Origin: CAYIRQ01 sp964365905
GTDB lineage: Bacteria > Patescibacteriota > Gracilibacteria > Peribacterales > Peribacteraceae
Length of the DNA stretch: 15,102 nucleotides
NCBI GenBank assembly: GCA_964365905.1
Contig: CAYIRQ010000020.1
Coordinates: 1 to 15,102, forward strand
Reading direction: 5' to 3'
The notes beneath the pieces were generated by a model, which ran no database searches, had not been told where the DNA came from, and worked only from the letters and a program-made list of their open reading frames with translations. The position numbers and the translations under genes were made by a program. Below, piece by piece: positions 5,955 through 12,775 of this stretch; positions within the stretch are counted from its first letter, which is position 1, and the number at the start of each line of letters is the position of its first letter.

Positions 5955-8074
5955 GATGTATGTGTCTTGTTGCTAAACCTATGGGTTTTCACCTTCGACG
6001 TGGTCTCGGAAAGATCCTGCTTTGTACGACGATATTCATAGTGCATGCCTTTTGCTTCCGTCTTCCGTAAAAGATTTCTCATTTTGTAGATCTTGCGCGT
6101 CTCTTCACGTTGGATGAAAAGATCCATGAGCGCTCCCTGCCGATGGAAAATGGTATTCGTCCAGTAGAGCGCCCTATGATCTTTGCGCCGGAGGTGGAGC
6201 GTCTCCGCGAACGCGCGGCGCGCGGCGCTGTCCTCGAGATCCACGCAGACGTTCGTCGCGGAACTGCGGGAAAGTTCCACGTACTCCCTCTCCGCCGTCT
6301 CTCCCTGAATCGTTTCCGAAACGACTCCCCTCTTTCGGCGTCGCTCCTTCGCAAGTGCAGCCGCCTTTCCTTTTTTAATCGCAAGTTCCTCGCGGGGGGG
6401 ATTCAAATACCCATTCCTGTTACACCAATCACGATTGTAGGAAGTCCATCCGAGCGCATTGATGCTTTCGGAGCCACGATTACAGAGGTCGATCGCGATG
6501 CTCTGGAGTCCCGGTGACTCGATGCTCTCGAGGAGACCGTCCAGCTCCTCTATCTCGGAAAGTTTCTTACCGGCTTCCTGCTTCCCGGGAGCAGCCTCTT
6601 TTTGCCTCAAAGCAATCGTACGTTCCATGGAATGGAGCTTCGTTTCATCTTCGAGCGTACGACCAGGCTTTTTCTTCGCTTCCTCAATGAGCTCAGCCGC
6701 ACCCTCGTAGTCTTCCCGGTCCATGAGGTGACGGATGAGGAGGAAGTCGGGCTTCTGTCGCCGGAAATCCCGGAGTCGCTCTTCGAGCTCCACGGTCTTT
6801 GCCTCCTGCTGCTCGTAGTGGAGACGCAGAAATGTACTGCGCTCAAGAAGGGACATCCCCCGCGCCCCCTGGGACTTCTTCGCCTCCGCGAGCGCCGCGT
6901 CGTAGCGGCGAACGATCGCGACCTTGTTCTCAAGTCGCACCGTGAGATTTCCGGAAACGATACTCTGGAGTTCCACGAGGTTGTACTTCCCGTTGAACAC
7001 ATATTCCTCGAGCCAGCGTCTCTGCCCTCCTTCATCGAGAGCCTGCGCGCTCTGGCCGATGCGTCCTGCTGCCTTCGCACGCAAAGCTTGGGCGTGAGCC
7101 GCCTGCTCCCGCATCCACGCGACGTAGCTGACCCGCTCAGAGAAGTGCTTCCAGAGGAATGCCTTCGTATCGATGAACTCCATCGTCACGCCCTGAAACG
7201 CAGGATCCTTCCGCAGCGTCCAGAACTGCACTGCAACTGCACGCCACGTCTCAATGAGATCCTTGAGAGTCCCCTTTCCTCCATTTGGATGGAGAAATTT
7301 CTCGATCTCCGCTGGAGAGGCTCCGCTCTCGAAGATCCGCCGAAGCCATGTCCCCACTTTGTCCCTGTGGAGAGCCGGCTGCGGCGAGCGCGTCGCTTCG
7401 TGCAAGAGATTCTCCGCCTTCTCCCACAGCTTCCCATATGCCTCTCCCCCCTCCATCACCGCGAGCCCGGCGGCAATGCAATCCACGAGATTCTTGCGCT
7501 GTGTAAATGAGCGTTTCTCAAAGTACGCACTGTCGTCCTTGAGAGAACCGATGTCCGTCTTGAGCTTCGAATCGGTTACCTGATCCAAGCGCGGATCCCC
7601 GAGGAGTTTTTTGCGCTCGAGAGCGAGGGCACGGCGCTCCTCGAGATACTGCGGAAGGACTTCCTTGATAGAGCGCTCCTTCTCCTCTGCATCACGATTC
7701 TTGTCACGCACCCATGATTCCCACTCCTCAAATGACTTGCCGGAAATCACTCCTTCTTTCACAGCGCTCCTCAAAGGTTGAAGAAACTTATCGTGGTAGA
7801 GCCCAAGCTGCTTCTGGAGCAGTGGCCGGGTATACGTCTGATAGTTCTTCTCCGCTTGCGCAATTGCCGCCTCATCACCTGCAATGCCATCAAGCCATCG
7901 CCGAAGCTCGTCCTTCTGGCCTTTCGATGCCAACCCCAATTGATCAAACGTGGTGTGGATGAAATCCTCATACTTCTGTCGCACCGCCTCATAGTTTGTA
8001 AGGTTGTGCGATCCCCCTTCAACAGTCGCTGAAGAAGATCTGTTGTCGCTCTCCGCAGTGACAGGGAATGCCAT
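5930..8074 (-). CDS. Large hypothetical protein, highly charged and helical
   Basis: I do not recognise a family. From the ATG at 8074 it has 714 residues (MAFPVTAESDN...), with no signal peptide or membrane helix, so it is probably cytoplasmic. It is rich in Lys, Arg, Glu and Ala. Helical, possibly coiled-coil stretches include EERRALALERKKLL and VELEERLRDFRRQKPD, and there are Trp-rich short segments (FEEWESWVRDKNRD, GWTSYNRDWCNRNGYLNPP). The last third is strongly basic (KGKAAALAKERRRKRG), which could bind nucleic acid; this is inference. An in-frame GTG-type extension to 8152 was rejected, because TAGAAT ends 8 nt before the 8074 ATG and the extension runs into the 8144-8171 palindrome. 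The C-terminal HTSSLPAGER is encoded by a repeat. Confidence 0.85.
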   Translation of the reverse strand: MAFPVTAESDNRSSSATVEGGSHNLTNYEAVRQKYEDFIHTTFDQLGLASKGQKDELRRWLDGIAGDEAAIAQAEKNYQTYTRPLLQKQLGLYHDKFLQPLRSAVKEGVISGKSFEEWESWVRDKNRDAEEKERSIKEVLPQYLEERRALALERKKLLGDPRLDQVTDSKLKTDIGSLKDDSAYFEKRSFTQRKNLVDCIAAGLAVMEGGEAYGKLWEKAENLLHEATRSPQPALHRDKVGTWLRRIFESGASPAEIEKFLHPNGGKGTLKDLIETWRAVAVQFWTLRKDPAFQGVTMEFIDTKAFLWKHFSERVSYVAWMREQAAHAQALRAKAAGRIGQSAQALDEGGQRRWLEEYVFNGKYNLVELQSIVSGNLTVRLENKVAIVRRYDAALAEAKKSQGARGMSLLERSTFLRLHYEQQEAKTVELEERLRDFRRQKPDFLLIRHLMDREDYEGAAELIEEAKKKPGRTLEDETKLHSMERTIALRQKEAAPGKQEAGKKLSEIEELDGLLESIESPGLQSIAIDLCNRGSESINALGWTSYNRDWCNRNGYLNPPREELAIKKGKAAALAKERRRKRGVVSETIQGETAEREYVELSRSSATNVCVDLEDSAARRAFAETLHLRRKDHRALYWTNTIFHRQGALMDLFIQREETRKIYKMRNLLRKTEAKGMHYEYRRTKQDLSETTSKVKTHRFSNKTHTSSLPAGER

Positions 8075-8082
8075 GGATCCCC

Positions 8083-8088
8083 ATTCTA
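8083..8088 (-). promoter_or_regulatory. -10 of the 714-aa protein gene
   Basis: TAGAAT (5 of 6) on the minus strand ends 8 nt before the ATG at 8074. The -35 position (8111..8106, TCTCGA) is weak. Confidence 0.45.
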
Positions 8089-8143
8089 CTACAGCTTTTT
8101 CATACTCGAGAGCAGCAATCACTCGCGCATTGCGCAAGGACTT

Positions 8144-8171
8144 CACTACCATATAACGTTATATGGTAGTG
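8144..8171. promoter_or_regulatory. 28-bp perfect palindrome, possible operator
   Basis: Each half is CACTACCATATAAC, meeting at a central AACGTT with no loop. It lies between two divergent genes, and its right end reaches the expected -35 region of dcd (extended -10 at 8192-8200). A loopless symmetrical site at that place fits a dimeric regulator binding site. An RNA hairpin role is less likely, as it precedes both transcripts. Confidence 0.6.
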
Positions 8172-8191
8172 TGGCCGGACATCCGGGGATG

Positions 8192-8200
8192 TGATACGCT
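8192..8200 (+). promoter_or_regulatory. Extended -10 of dcd
   Basis: TGA TACGCT ends 8 nt before the ATG at 8209. The hexamer keeps T1, A2 and T6 of the consensus. A GTG at 8191 in frame would lie ahead of the transcript start and is rejected. Confidence 0.4.
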
Positions 8201-8208
8201 CATTGCCA

Positions 8209-8805
8209 ATGATTCTCTCTGACCGCGACATCCGGGCCGCACTCGCTTCCGGACGCGTGAAAATCGCGTGCCCTCCGGGGAGAAATTTCGCCGAGCACAT
8301 CCATGCAGCTTCGATGGACTTGCACCTCGGGAATGTCTTCAAGGTGTATGAACACAGCAAGTTCGCGGTGCTCGATCCGAAGAATCCCGAGAGCTTCAGG
8401 AATAACATGCGGACGATCACGATTGAGGGAGCGGAACCCTTCATGGTGCAACCGGGGGAATTCGCGCTCGGCGTCACGCAGGAAAAGATCTCTGTCCCGG
8501 ACGACCTCGTCGTCAGAGTCGAGGGGAGATCCTCCCTCGGCCGCCTCGGCATCATCGTGCATTCGACCGCGGGCTTTGTGGATCCCGGATTTTCCGGAAC
8601 CATCACCTTGGAAATCAGTAACCTGAACCGCCTCCCCGTCGCGCTCTACCCCGGCATGCGCATCTGCCAGATCGCGTTCATGAAGATGACATCCCCCGCG
8701 GAAACCCCCTACGACAAAAAGCCGTGGAGCAAATATCAGGGGCAGATGCTGCCGGAGGAAAGTAAGTTATCGAATGATCCGGAGTTTCAGAAGATGACTT
8801 CTTGA
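8209..8805 (+). CDS. dcd: dCTP deaminase (possibly bifunctional dCTP deaminase/dUTPase)
   Basis: Deaminates dCTP on the way to dUMP for thymidylate synthesis. It has 198 residues and starts MILSDRDIRAAL, the typical Dcd N-terminus. Trimer-fold motifs seen: VEGRSSLGRLG (104-114), HSTAGFVDPGFSG (118-130), ITLEISN with the catalytic Glu135, and a C-terminal SKYQGQ nucleotide-closing segment. The TAGFVDPGF form resembles the actinobacterial and archaeal enzymes that both deaminate dCTP and cleave dUTP to dUMP, rather than the E. coli TAHRIDPGW form; the bifunctional assignment is inference from this similarity. It is a single-gene unit, divergent from the 714-aa protein gene, and may be regulated through the palindrome at 8144-8171. 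Confidence 0.95.
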   Translation: MILSDRDIRAALASGRVKIACPPGRNFAEHIHAASMDLHLGNVFKVYEHSKFAVLDPKNPESFRNNMRTITIEGAEPFMVQPGEFALGVTQEKISVPDDLVVRVEGRSSLGRLGIIVHSTAGFVDPGFSGTITLEISNLNRLPVALYPGMRICQIAFMKMTSPAETPYDKKPWSKYQGQMLPEESKLSNDPEFQKMTS

Positions 8806-8821
8806 AGCCAAAAAATGGAAT

Positions 8822-8849
8822 TTGACATAATCAACAAAACAAATACAAT
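8822..8849 (+). promoter_or_regulatory. Near-consensus sigma-70 type promoter
   Basis: TTGACA (8822-8827) and TACAAT (8844-8849) with 16-bp spacing form the best promoter in the window. Transcription should start near 8856-8859, i.e. at or just before the ATG at 8859. This rules out the ATG at 8853 and implies a leaderless mRNA. Confidence 0.75.
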
Positions 8850-8858
8850 GACATGCCT

Positions 8859-9287
8859 ATGTCAGCTTCCGCACCGAGTGAGACTTCACAACAAGAAGCG
8901 CAGTCGCCTGCCTGCGATCCTGCTCTGAGCAGACGTGCGTGGTTTCCAAAAGTTGCAGCAGTCGCAGCGATGTGTGCAAACATTTTGAATGGGTGCGATG
9001 ATTCGCAGCCCGACGCACTGGATCCTCAGGACCGTGCACGATCTGCTGAACGTACCGAACGCTATCTTTGGAGGGATTACGATTGGTGTTTAGATAAGAT
9101 GGATCGACTCGCAAAGAGAGAGCAGGAAGTAATGGAGTATCTCCCTACCAGAAAGGAAATGAAAGAAAGAGGAGTTGATACCCAAGTAACCGACAAACAC
9201 TTTCAAGCTATCATTGCCGAGCACGACGAAGCTGCACGGTATCTTCGAGGGAGAATTCAGGCATTCAAATTCGACCAACCAATGTAG
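8859..9287 (+). CDS. Small predicted Tat-type lipoprotein, unknown function
   Basis: The 142 residues start at the ATG at 8859. A polar N-region is followed by the twin-arginine motif SRRAWFPK (24-31), a modest hydrophobic core VAAVAAMCANIL, and lipobox-like LNGC with Cys46. The mature part (about 95 residues) is charged and probably helical (DWCLDKMDRLAKREQEVMEYL and similar). No family is recognised. The alternative ATG at 8853 lies before the expected transcript start. The gene ends at TAG 9285-9287, but the same frame continues open and protein-like to TGA at 9369, so the product may once have been about 27 residues longer. It is transcribed alone, just after dcd, from a strong promoter. 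Confidence 0.7.
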   Translation: MSASAPSETSQQEAQSPACDPALSRRAWFPKVAAVAAMCANILNGCDDSQPDALDPQDRARSAERTERYLWRDYDWCLDKMDRLAKREQEVMEYLPTRKEMKERGVDTQVTDKHFQAIIAEHDEAARYLRGRIQAFKFDQPM

Positions 9288-9371
9288 TGGAAGAATGAAG
9301 AATATGCTGGCAAGTACAAACCCCTCGTCATCCCTGAGCCAATGAATGCTCAGAAGCTTCTGCCGGAGTGA
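9288..9371 (+). other. In-frame continuation after the lipoprotein stop codon
   Basis: Directly after TAG the same frame reads WKNEEYAGKYKPLVIPEPM and on to a TGA at 9369-9371 (27 residues). Its composition is protein-like. It may be the severed C-terminus of the lipoprotein after a nonsense mutation, or a chance open stretch. Other genes here end with TAG, so general TAG recoding is not supported. Confidence 0.4.
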
Positions 9372-9393
9372 ATTTGAGAGCCATGCGTGGACG

Positions 9394-9447
9394 TGGTTCG
9401 AGACTCGTCCCTCGATACGCCGCATGCGCGGGGCTACTCGGGATGAC
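9394..9447. repeat. Dispersed-repeat fragment in a convergent gap
   Basis: Begins TGGTTCGAGACTCG (9394-9407), 13 of 14 identical to 4753-4766. It continues through an imperfect inverted repeat (TCCC...CCGC against GCGG...GGGA around GCATGC) to GGGATGAC at 9440-9447. It lies between the 3' ends of a plus-strand and a minus-strand gene. Confidence 0.5.
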
Positions 9448-9478
9448 ACCAGTACTGCTCTCCAGTAATGATTCCTAT

Positions 9479-9502
9479 TTTCAATATGTTAACATATTGA
9501 AA
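9479..9502. repeat. Long perfect palindrome, copy 1
   Basis: A 24-bp loopless palindrome centred on GTTAAC at 9488-9493, with core CAATATGTTAACATATTG. It lies 22 bp beyond the korB stop codon. Including flanks, 27 consecutive bases (9476-9502) are identical to 13483-13509. No T-run follows in either direction. Confidence 0.85.
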
Positions 9503-9524
9503 GTGAGTCTTCTCTTGTGGGTGC

Positions 9525-10415
9525 TCATACAAACTCCTTCATGAGGTCCACAACGTCATATCTCTGCACTTCCTCGACAAGCGTCGTCGTCTTCCCCTGA
9601 CGCGGCACAAGTCGATCATAGAAGCTGCCACGGGGATTCGCGGCTTTATAGAGCATGCCGATCGCGATCTTCTCTGCGGTATCGACTCCAAGCTTTCGCG
9701 CTTGAACAAAATTCCCGGCATCGTAGCGCTGCATCTCTTCGACCTTGTAGCAGCGCTCACGGAGGTATTTATTCGTCATGAACTTATTGAAGGTCGGGCA
9801 GGCCTGGAGGACATCGATGTAGGCAAACCCATTATGCAGGAATCCCTCTTTGATGAGATACGTGAGGTGCGGGATGTCATAGGAGACGCCGCGCGCTACG
9901 AAGGTGGGCTCGAGGGAGAAGACGAGATCCATCGAATTGATCGTCGCTTCCGGAATACCATTCGGAGATGAGTTCATGACCATGCCTTGTGGCGTAAGCG
10001 CCGAAGCCTGCCCGATCGTGAGTCCGTAATTCCCGTTATTGTGCATGACGAAGACGATGGGGTAGTTACTGCGAACGGCATGCACGAGATGATTCACGCC
10101 TTCGGAGAAGGTCGCCCCATCACCGCCATCCGCAAGCACATGCACGTTGGGATTTGCGAGCTTCGCGCCGGCCGCAAAGGGAAGGATGCGGCCGTGGAGC
10201 CCATGGACGCGGTAGCAACCGCCGATTTTGTCCGACATGTTCCCGTGGCACCCGATATCGAAGCAGAGGAGCACGTCGCGCGGGAGGTAGCCAAGCTCGA
10301 CGCATGCCATGCGCACCGCGGACCACACGCCGTAGTCCCCGCACCCGTCGCACCATGTGCACTCGGTCGGAGTGTAGTAATCCTTCATGGTGGGTTTGCG
10401 GAGTTCGAGGTTCAT
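9525..10415 (-). CDS. korB: 2-oxoacid:acceptor oxidoreductase, beta subunit
   Basis: Thiamine-diphosphate subunit of a 2-oxoacid:ferredoxin/flavodoxin oxidoreductase, which oxidatively decarboxylates a 2-oxoacid to its acyl-CoA. It has 296 residues. The N-terminus has CTWCDGCGDYG (Cys19, 22, 25), and QACPTFN (Cys205) completes the usual iron-sulfur ligand set. TDP/metal binding is seen as GGDG (96-99) followed by NNGNYG (125-130). The ATG overlaps the korA stop as ATGA, so translation is coupled. No ribosome site is visible; the bases upstream are pyrimidine-rich on the coding strand. Substrate (2-oxoglutarate, pyruvate or other) cannot be set from motifs by eye. Confidence 0.93.
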   Translation of the reverse strand: MNLELRKPTMKDYYTPTECTWCDGCGDYGVWSAVRMACVELGYLPRDVLLCFDIGCHGNMSDKIGGCYRVHGLHGRILPFAAGAKLANPNVHVLADGGDGATFSEGVNHLVHAVRSNYPIVFVMHNNGNYGLTIGQASALTPQGMVMNSSPNGIPEATINSMDLVFSLEPTFVARGVSYDIPHLTYLIKEGFLHNGFAYIDVLQACPTFNKFMTNKYLRERCYKVEEMQRYDAGNFVQARKLGVDTAEKIAIGMLYKAANPRGSFYDRLVPRQGKTTTLVEEVQRYDVVDLMKEFV

Positions 10416-12307
10416 ACGGGAGGAGGGAGAAGAGGAGAGGATGGAGAGGATGGAGAGGAAGTTCGAACAATATCCTGATGAGGAACGAGTGGCCCCGGAG
10501 CAAGCAGCGCATCACGCAACTCCTCGAGGAAGAAGGGACGACCGTCGTACTTGAGGAGCTTCTCTTTGATCTCAATCCCTGTTTTCTCACGGAGGAACGC
10601 CCCAAGCTGCCCCTGATAGTTTCCTTCGATCAAAATGACGCGCTTCGCTTTCGCGGCCAATTCTTGAAACCTCGCTGTCTTCAGCGGCCACAAGTACGTG
10701 TAGTGCAAATACCCTATGTTCCCTTCTTTGCCTTCTAAAACCTCCAATACGTCTAAAACCGTATTCTTCGTGCTGCCCCAGCCCACGAGGAGCACATCGA
10801 CCTCTCCATCATTGTCCATTTTCCATTGTCCATTTTCCATTCGAAAGAGCGCTGGTTCCGGCAACGCTTTTTCGAGCGTTTCCATCTTCCGCATGCGTTT
10901 CGCAAACATATTTTTTACCGGGGCACTGTCTTCGGTGACCGTGCCATCCGGCGTGTGCTCGTCGGAATTGGCATCGTATCCGGGCGCTTTCGCTCCTGGC
11001 ACCCAGCGCGGCGAGATGCCATCTTCCGTAATACGATAGCGATCCTCGGCTTTGAGGCTCATGAGCTCTTCCTCCCTGGTCACGAGCCATCCCCGATCAA
11101 TCGTCGTCTTTTCAGTCTCAAACGGGGCCGGGCAGAAGAGACATTCCGCGATGTATTTATCCGTGAGGAAGATGACGGGAATCTGGTATTTCTCCGCGAT
11201 GTTATGGGCGTCCGCAAGCAGGTGGAACGCGTCCTCGGCATCCGCGATCGCCATGACGCAGCGCGGGAATTCTCCGTGGCCCGCGTGCACTGCGAGGAAG
11301 AGATCGCCCTGCGCGGTCCAGGTGGGAACGCCCGTCGCAGGGCCCGGCCGCTGCCCGAGCACAAACACCATCGGACTCTCGATCATAGAGTCCATCGAGA
11401 GCGTTTCCGTCATGAGATCGAATCCGCCTCCTGAGGTTCCCGTCATTGCGCGCGTGCCCATGAAGTAGGCGCCACTCGCGATCTGACCCGCCGTGATCTC
11501 ATCCTCCGCCTGCTTCACGATCATCCCGGTCTCATTCTGCGCCTTCGCGACGTAGCCAAGAAGACTGCTTGCAGGCGTCATCGGGTAGCCGGCATAGAAA
11601 CGCACGCCGCAGTGAATGGCTCCGAGCCCGATCGCCTCGTTCCCCGTAATGAGGAGGTGATCCTTCCACTGATCCTTGGGGGGTGGAAGCGTCATCGTCA
11701 CCGCTCCACCCTCCGGAATAAAGTTGTACCCCTTTTCCGCAGCCTTGAGGTTGATTTCAATGAGATGCTTCTTCTTCGCAAATTGCTCGGCAATGACCGT
11801 TTGCAGGAGCGGGAGTTCCCGTCCGAACATTTTCCAGAAGAATGCCGCGAAGATGACGTTCTGGAGCACGAGCGGAGCGTCAAGCTCATGGAGCATGTCA
11901 TGAATCGGGAGTTTCACGACATGAATCTTGCGCTCCGCGATTTTCTTTTCGTGCTCCGGGGAAAATTTCCAGTCAGGGACTGCATGAATGAGCGTGCCTC
12001 CTTCCTTGAGATGTGAAGCGGCACTCCTTGAACGGTCGAGTGCTGAGCCTGTCGAAGCATCAAAATATCGAGTCAGTCCTTGATAGTTCAAAGAAAGCAC
12101 AGCATCGAGCTCGATTGTTGGGGAACGAACGACAGAGTCACTCACATCAAATTGATATCCCGCGTGCCCTCCGACAATGAGCGAGGGATATTCGCGGTAC
12201 CCGAAGACGAAGAATCCCGAGCGCTTGAGCGCCTTCGAGACGATGTCCCCGATCGAGTTAATTCCCTGACCGGACGCGCCGACGATGCGAAAACTGGTGC
12301 GGCTCAT
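10412..12307 (-). CDS. korA: 2-oxoacid:acceptor oxidoreductase, fused gamma-alpha subunit
   Basis: Partner of korB. From the ATG at 12307 it has 631 residues: an N-terminal gamma domain (GASGQGINSIGD, 10-21; YPSLIVGGHAG) that helps bind CoA, then the alpha pyrimidine-binding domain starting near ITGNEAIGLGAIHCGVRFYAG, with YPMTPASS, EDEITAG, TGTSGGGFDLM and RPGPATGVPTWTAQGDL. Domain order is that of KorA-type enzymes. The start is chosen because ATGA overlaps the flavodoxin stop (12304-12307); an upstream extension to 12349 lies inside flavodoxin. Three segments look like repeat-derived additions in frame: residues 84-98, 490-500 and the Ser/Pro tail from about 615. The enzyme probably passes electrons to the flavodoxin encoded just upstream. 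Confidence 0.94.
   Translation of the reverse strand: MSRTSFRIVGASGQGINSIGDIVSKALKRSGFFVFGYREYPSLIVGGHAGYQFDVSDSVVRSPTIELDAVLSLNYQGLTRYFDASTGSALDRSRSAASHLKEGGTLIHAVPDWKFSPEHEKKIAERKIHVVKLPIHDMLHELDAPLVLQNVIFAAFFWKMFGRELPLLQTVIAEQFAKKKHLIEINLKAAEKGYNFIPEGGAVTMTLPPPKDQWKDHLLITGNEAIGLGAIHCGVRFYAGYPMTPASSLLGYVAKAQNETGMIVKQAEDEITAGQIASGAYFMGTRAMTGTSGGGFDLMTETLSMDSMIESPMVFVLGQRPGPATGVPTWTAQGDLFLAVHAGHGEFPRCVMAIADAEDAFHLLADAHNIAEKYQIPVIFLTDKYIAECLFCPAPFETEKTTIDRGWLVTREEELMSLKAEDRYRITEDGISPRWVPGAKAPGYDANSDEHTPDGTVTEDSAPVKNMFAKRMRKMETLEKALPEPALFRMENGQWKMDNDGEVDVLLVGWGSTKNTVLDVLEVLEGKEGNIGYLHYTYLWPLKTARFQELAAKAKRVILIEGNYQGQLGAFLREKTGIEIKEKLLKYDGRPFFLEELRDALLAPGPLVPHQDIVRTSSPSSPSSPLLPPPV
10435..10459. 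repeat. 9-bp tandem repeat in the 3' end of korA
   Basis: GAGAGGATG occurs twice (10435-10443, 10444-10452), plus a partial third copy to 10459, within a purine-rich tract on the plus strand. It encodes the Ser/Pro-rich tail SSPSSPSSPL of KorA, just before the korB start. Confidence 0.75.
10811..10841. repeat. 14-bp tandem repeat inside korA
   Basis: ATTGTCCATTTTCC occurs twice head to tail (10811-10824, 10825-10838), plus ATT. The period is not a multiple of three, so the two copies are read in different frames and give MENGQWKMDND. The segment sits in a linker between KorA motifs. Confidence 0.75.
12022..12060. repeat. Repeat-like in-frame insert in the gamma domain of korA
   Basis: On the minus strand the segment reads GCTTCGACAGGCTCAGCAC followed by TCGACCGTTCAAGG. 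The CTTCGACAGGCTCAG string is a familiar type of dispersed intergenic repeat, from general knowledge. Here it encodes residues 84-98 (ASTGSALDRSRSAAS) between YFD and HLKEGGTL, which are normally close together in this family. Confidence 0.5.
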
Positions 12308-12768
12308 GCGGCAGGAACGGTAATCTTCGCAAGCAGCTTCTCCCCCCACTTCTCCACCTTCTCATCCTGATCATACGGCTCATTCACGATGGGAAGAGGG
12401 GGAAGGAGATTTTTGCCATTATGTTCCCGTGCAAACTGCATGAGATGCGCCGCGGCTTTGCAGGTATTTCTGTAGCGATCATCCCCGAGGCCAATCACAC
12501 AAGTGGGTTTCCCAGCGAGATCGAGTCCGCGCGCGGCACGGATGAAGATCGCAAAGTCAGGAGGGAGGAGTCCCTCCGTGGAGTTCCAGGTGGAAGAAGC
12601 AAGGAGGAGTACATCACAATCTAAAAGATCTTTCGGTTCTAATGTTTCAACGTGGCGCATTCGTAGATCAAAAGGAGCATTTTTGCTCTTCAAAAACTTC
12701 TGAAGCACATCGAGAACATATTCCGTGTGTCCGCTCGTGCTGCTATAGACAATGAGGAGTTTCTGCAC
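12304..12768 (-). CDS. Flavodoxin
   Basis: Small FMN electron carrier of 154 residues in the cytoplasm. The phosphate loop SSTSGHTEYV (9-18), a second FMN loop around ASSTWNSTEG, and GLGDDRYRNTCKAA (the flavodoxin GLGDxxY block) are all seen. The start is GTG at 12768, 7 nt after an extended -10 (TGCTATACT). Its stop overlaps the korA start as ATGA, and korA overlaps korB the same way, so the three form one operon. This makes flavodoxin the likely electron acceptor or donor of the KorAB enzyme in place of ferredoxin; that pairing is inference from gene order. Confidence 0.92.
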   Translation of the reverse strand: MQKLLIVYSSTSGHTEYVLDVLQKFLKSKNAPFDLRMRHVETLEPKDLLDCDVLLLASSTWNSTEGLLPPDFAIFIRAARGLDLAGKPTCVIGLGDDRYRNTCKAAAHLMQFAREHNGKNLLPPLPIVNEPYDQDEKVEKWGEKLLAKITVPAA

Positions 12769-12775
12769 GGGCTGA

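Noticed and set aside
6602..7510. A 302-codon plus-strand open frame
   Set aside because: It is antisense to the 714-aa protein; low-complexity Leu/Arg/His composition is typical of a shadow frame.
8075..8152. N-terminal extension of the 714-aa protein to 8152
   Set aside because: It would start within the 28-bp palindrome and upstream of the likely -10 at 8083-8088.
9327..9447. GTCATCCC (9327-9334) and GGGATGAC (9440-9447) as terminal inverted repeats of a 121-bp element
   Set aside because: The left copy lies in the protein-like continuation after the lipoprotein stop, the repeats are only 8 bp, and no target duplication is visible.
9476..9502. The GTTAAC palindrome as a chromosome dimer-resolution (dif) site
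   Set aside because: dif sites have two 11-bp arms around a 6-bp centre and are normally single; this one has no spacer, is a perfect palindrome and occurs twice.
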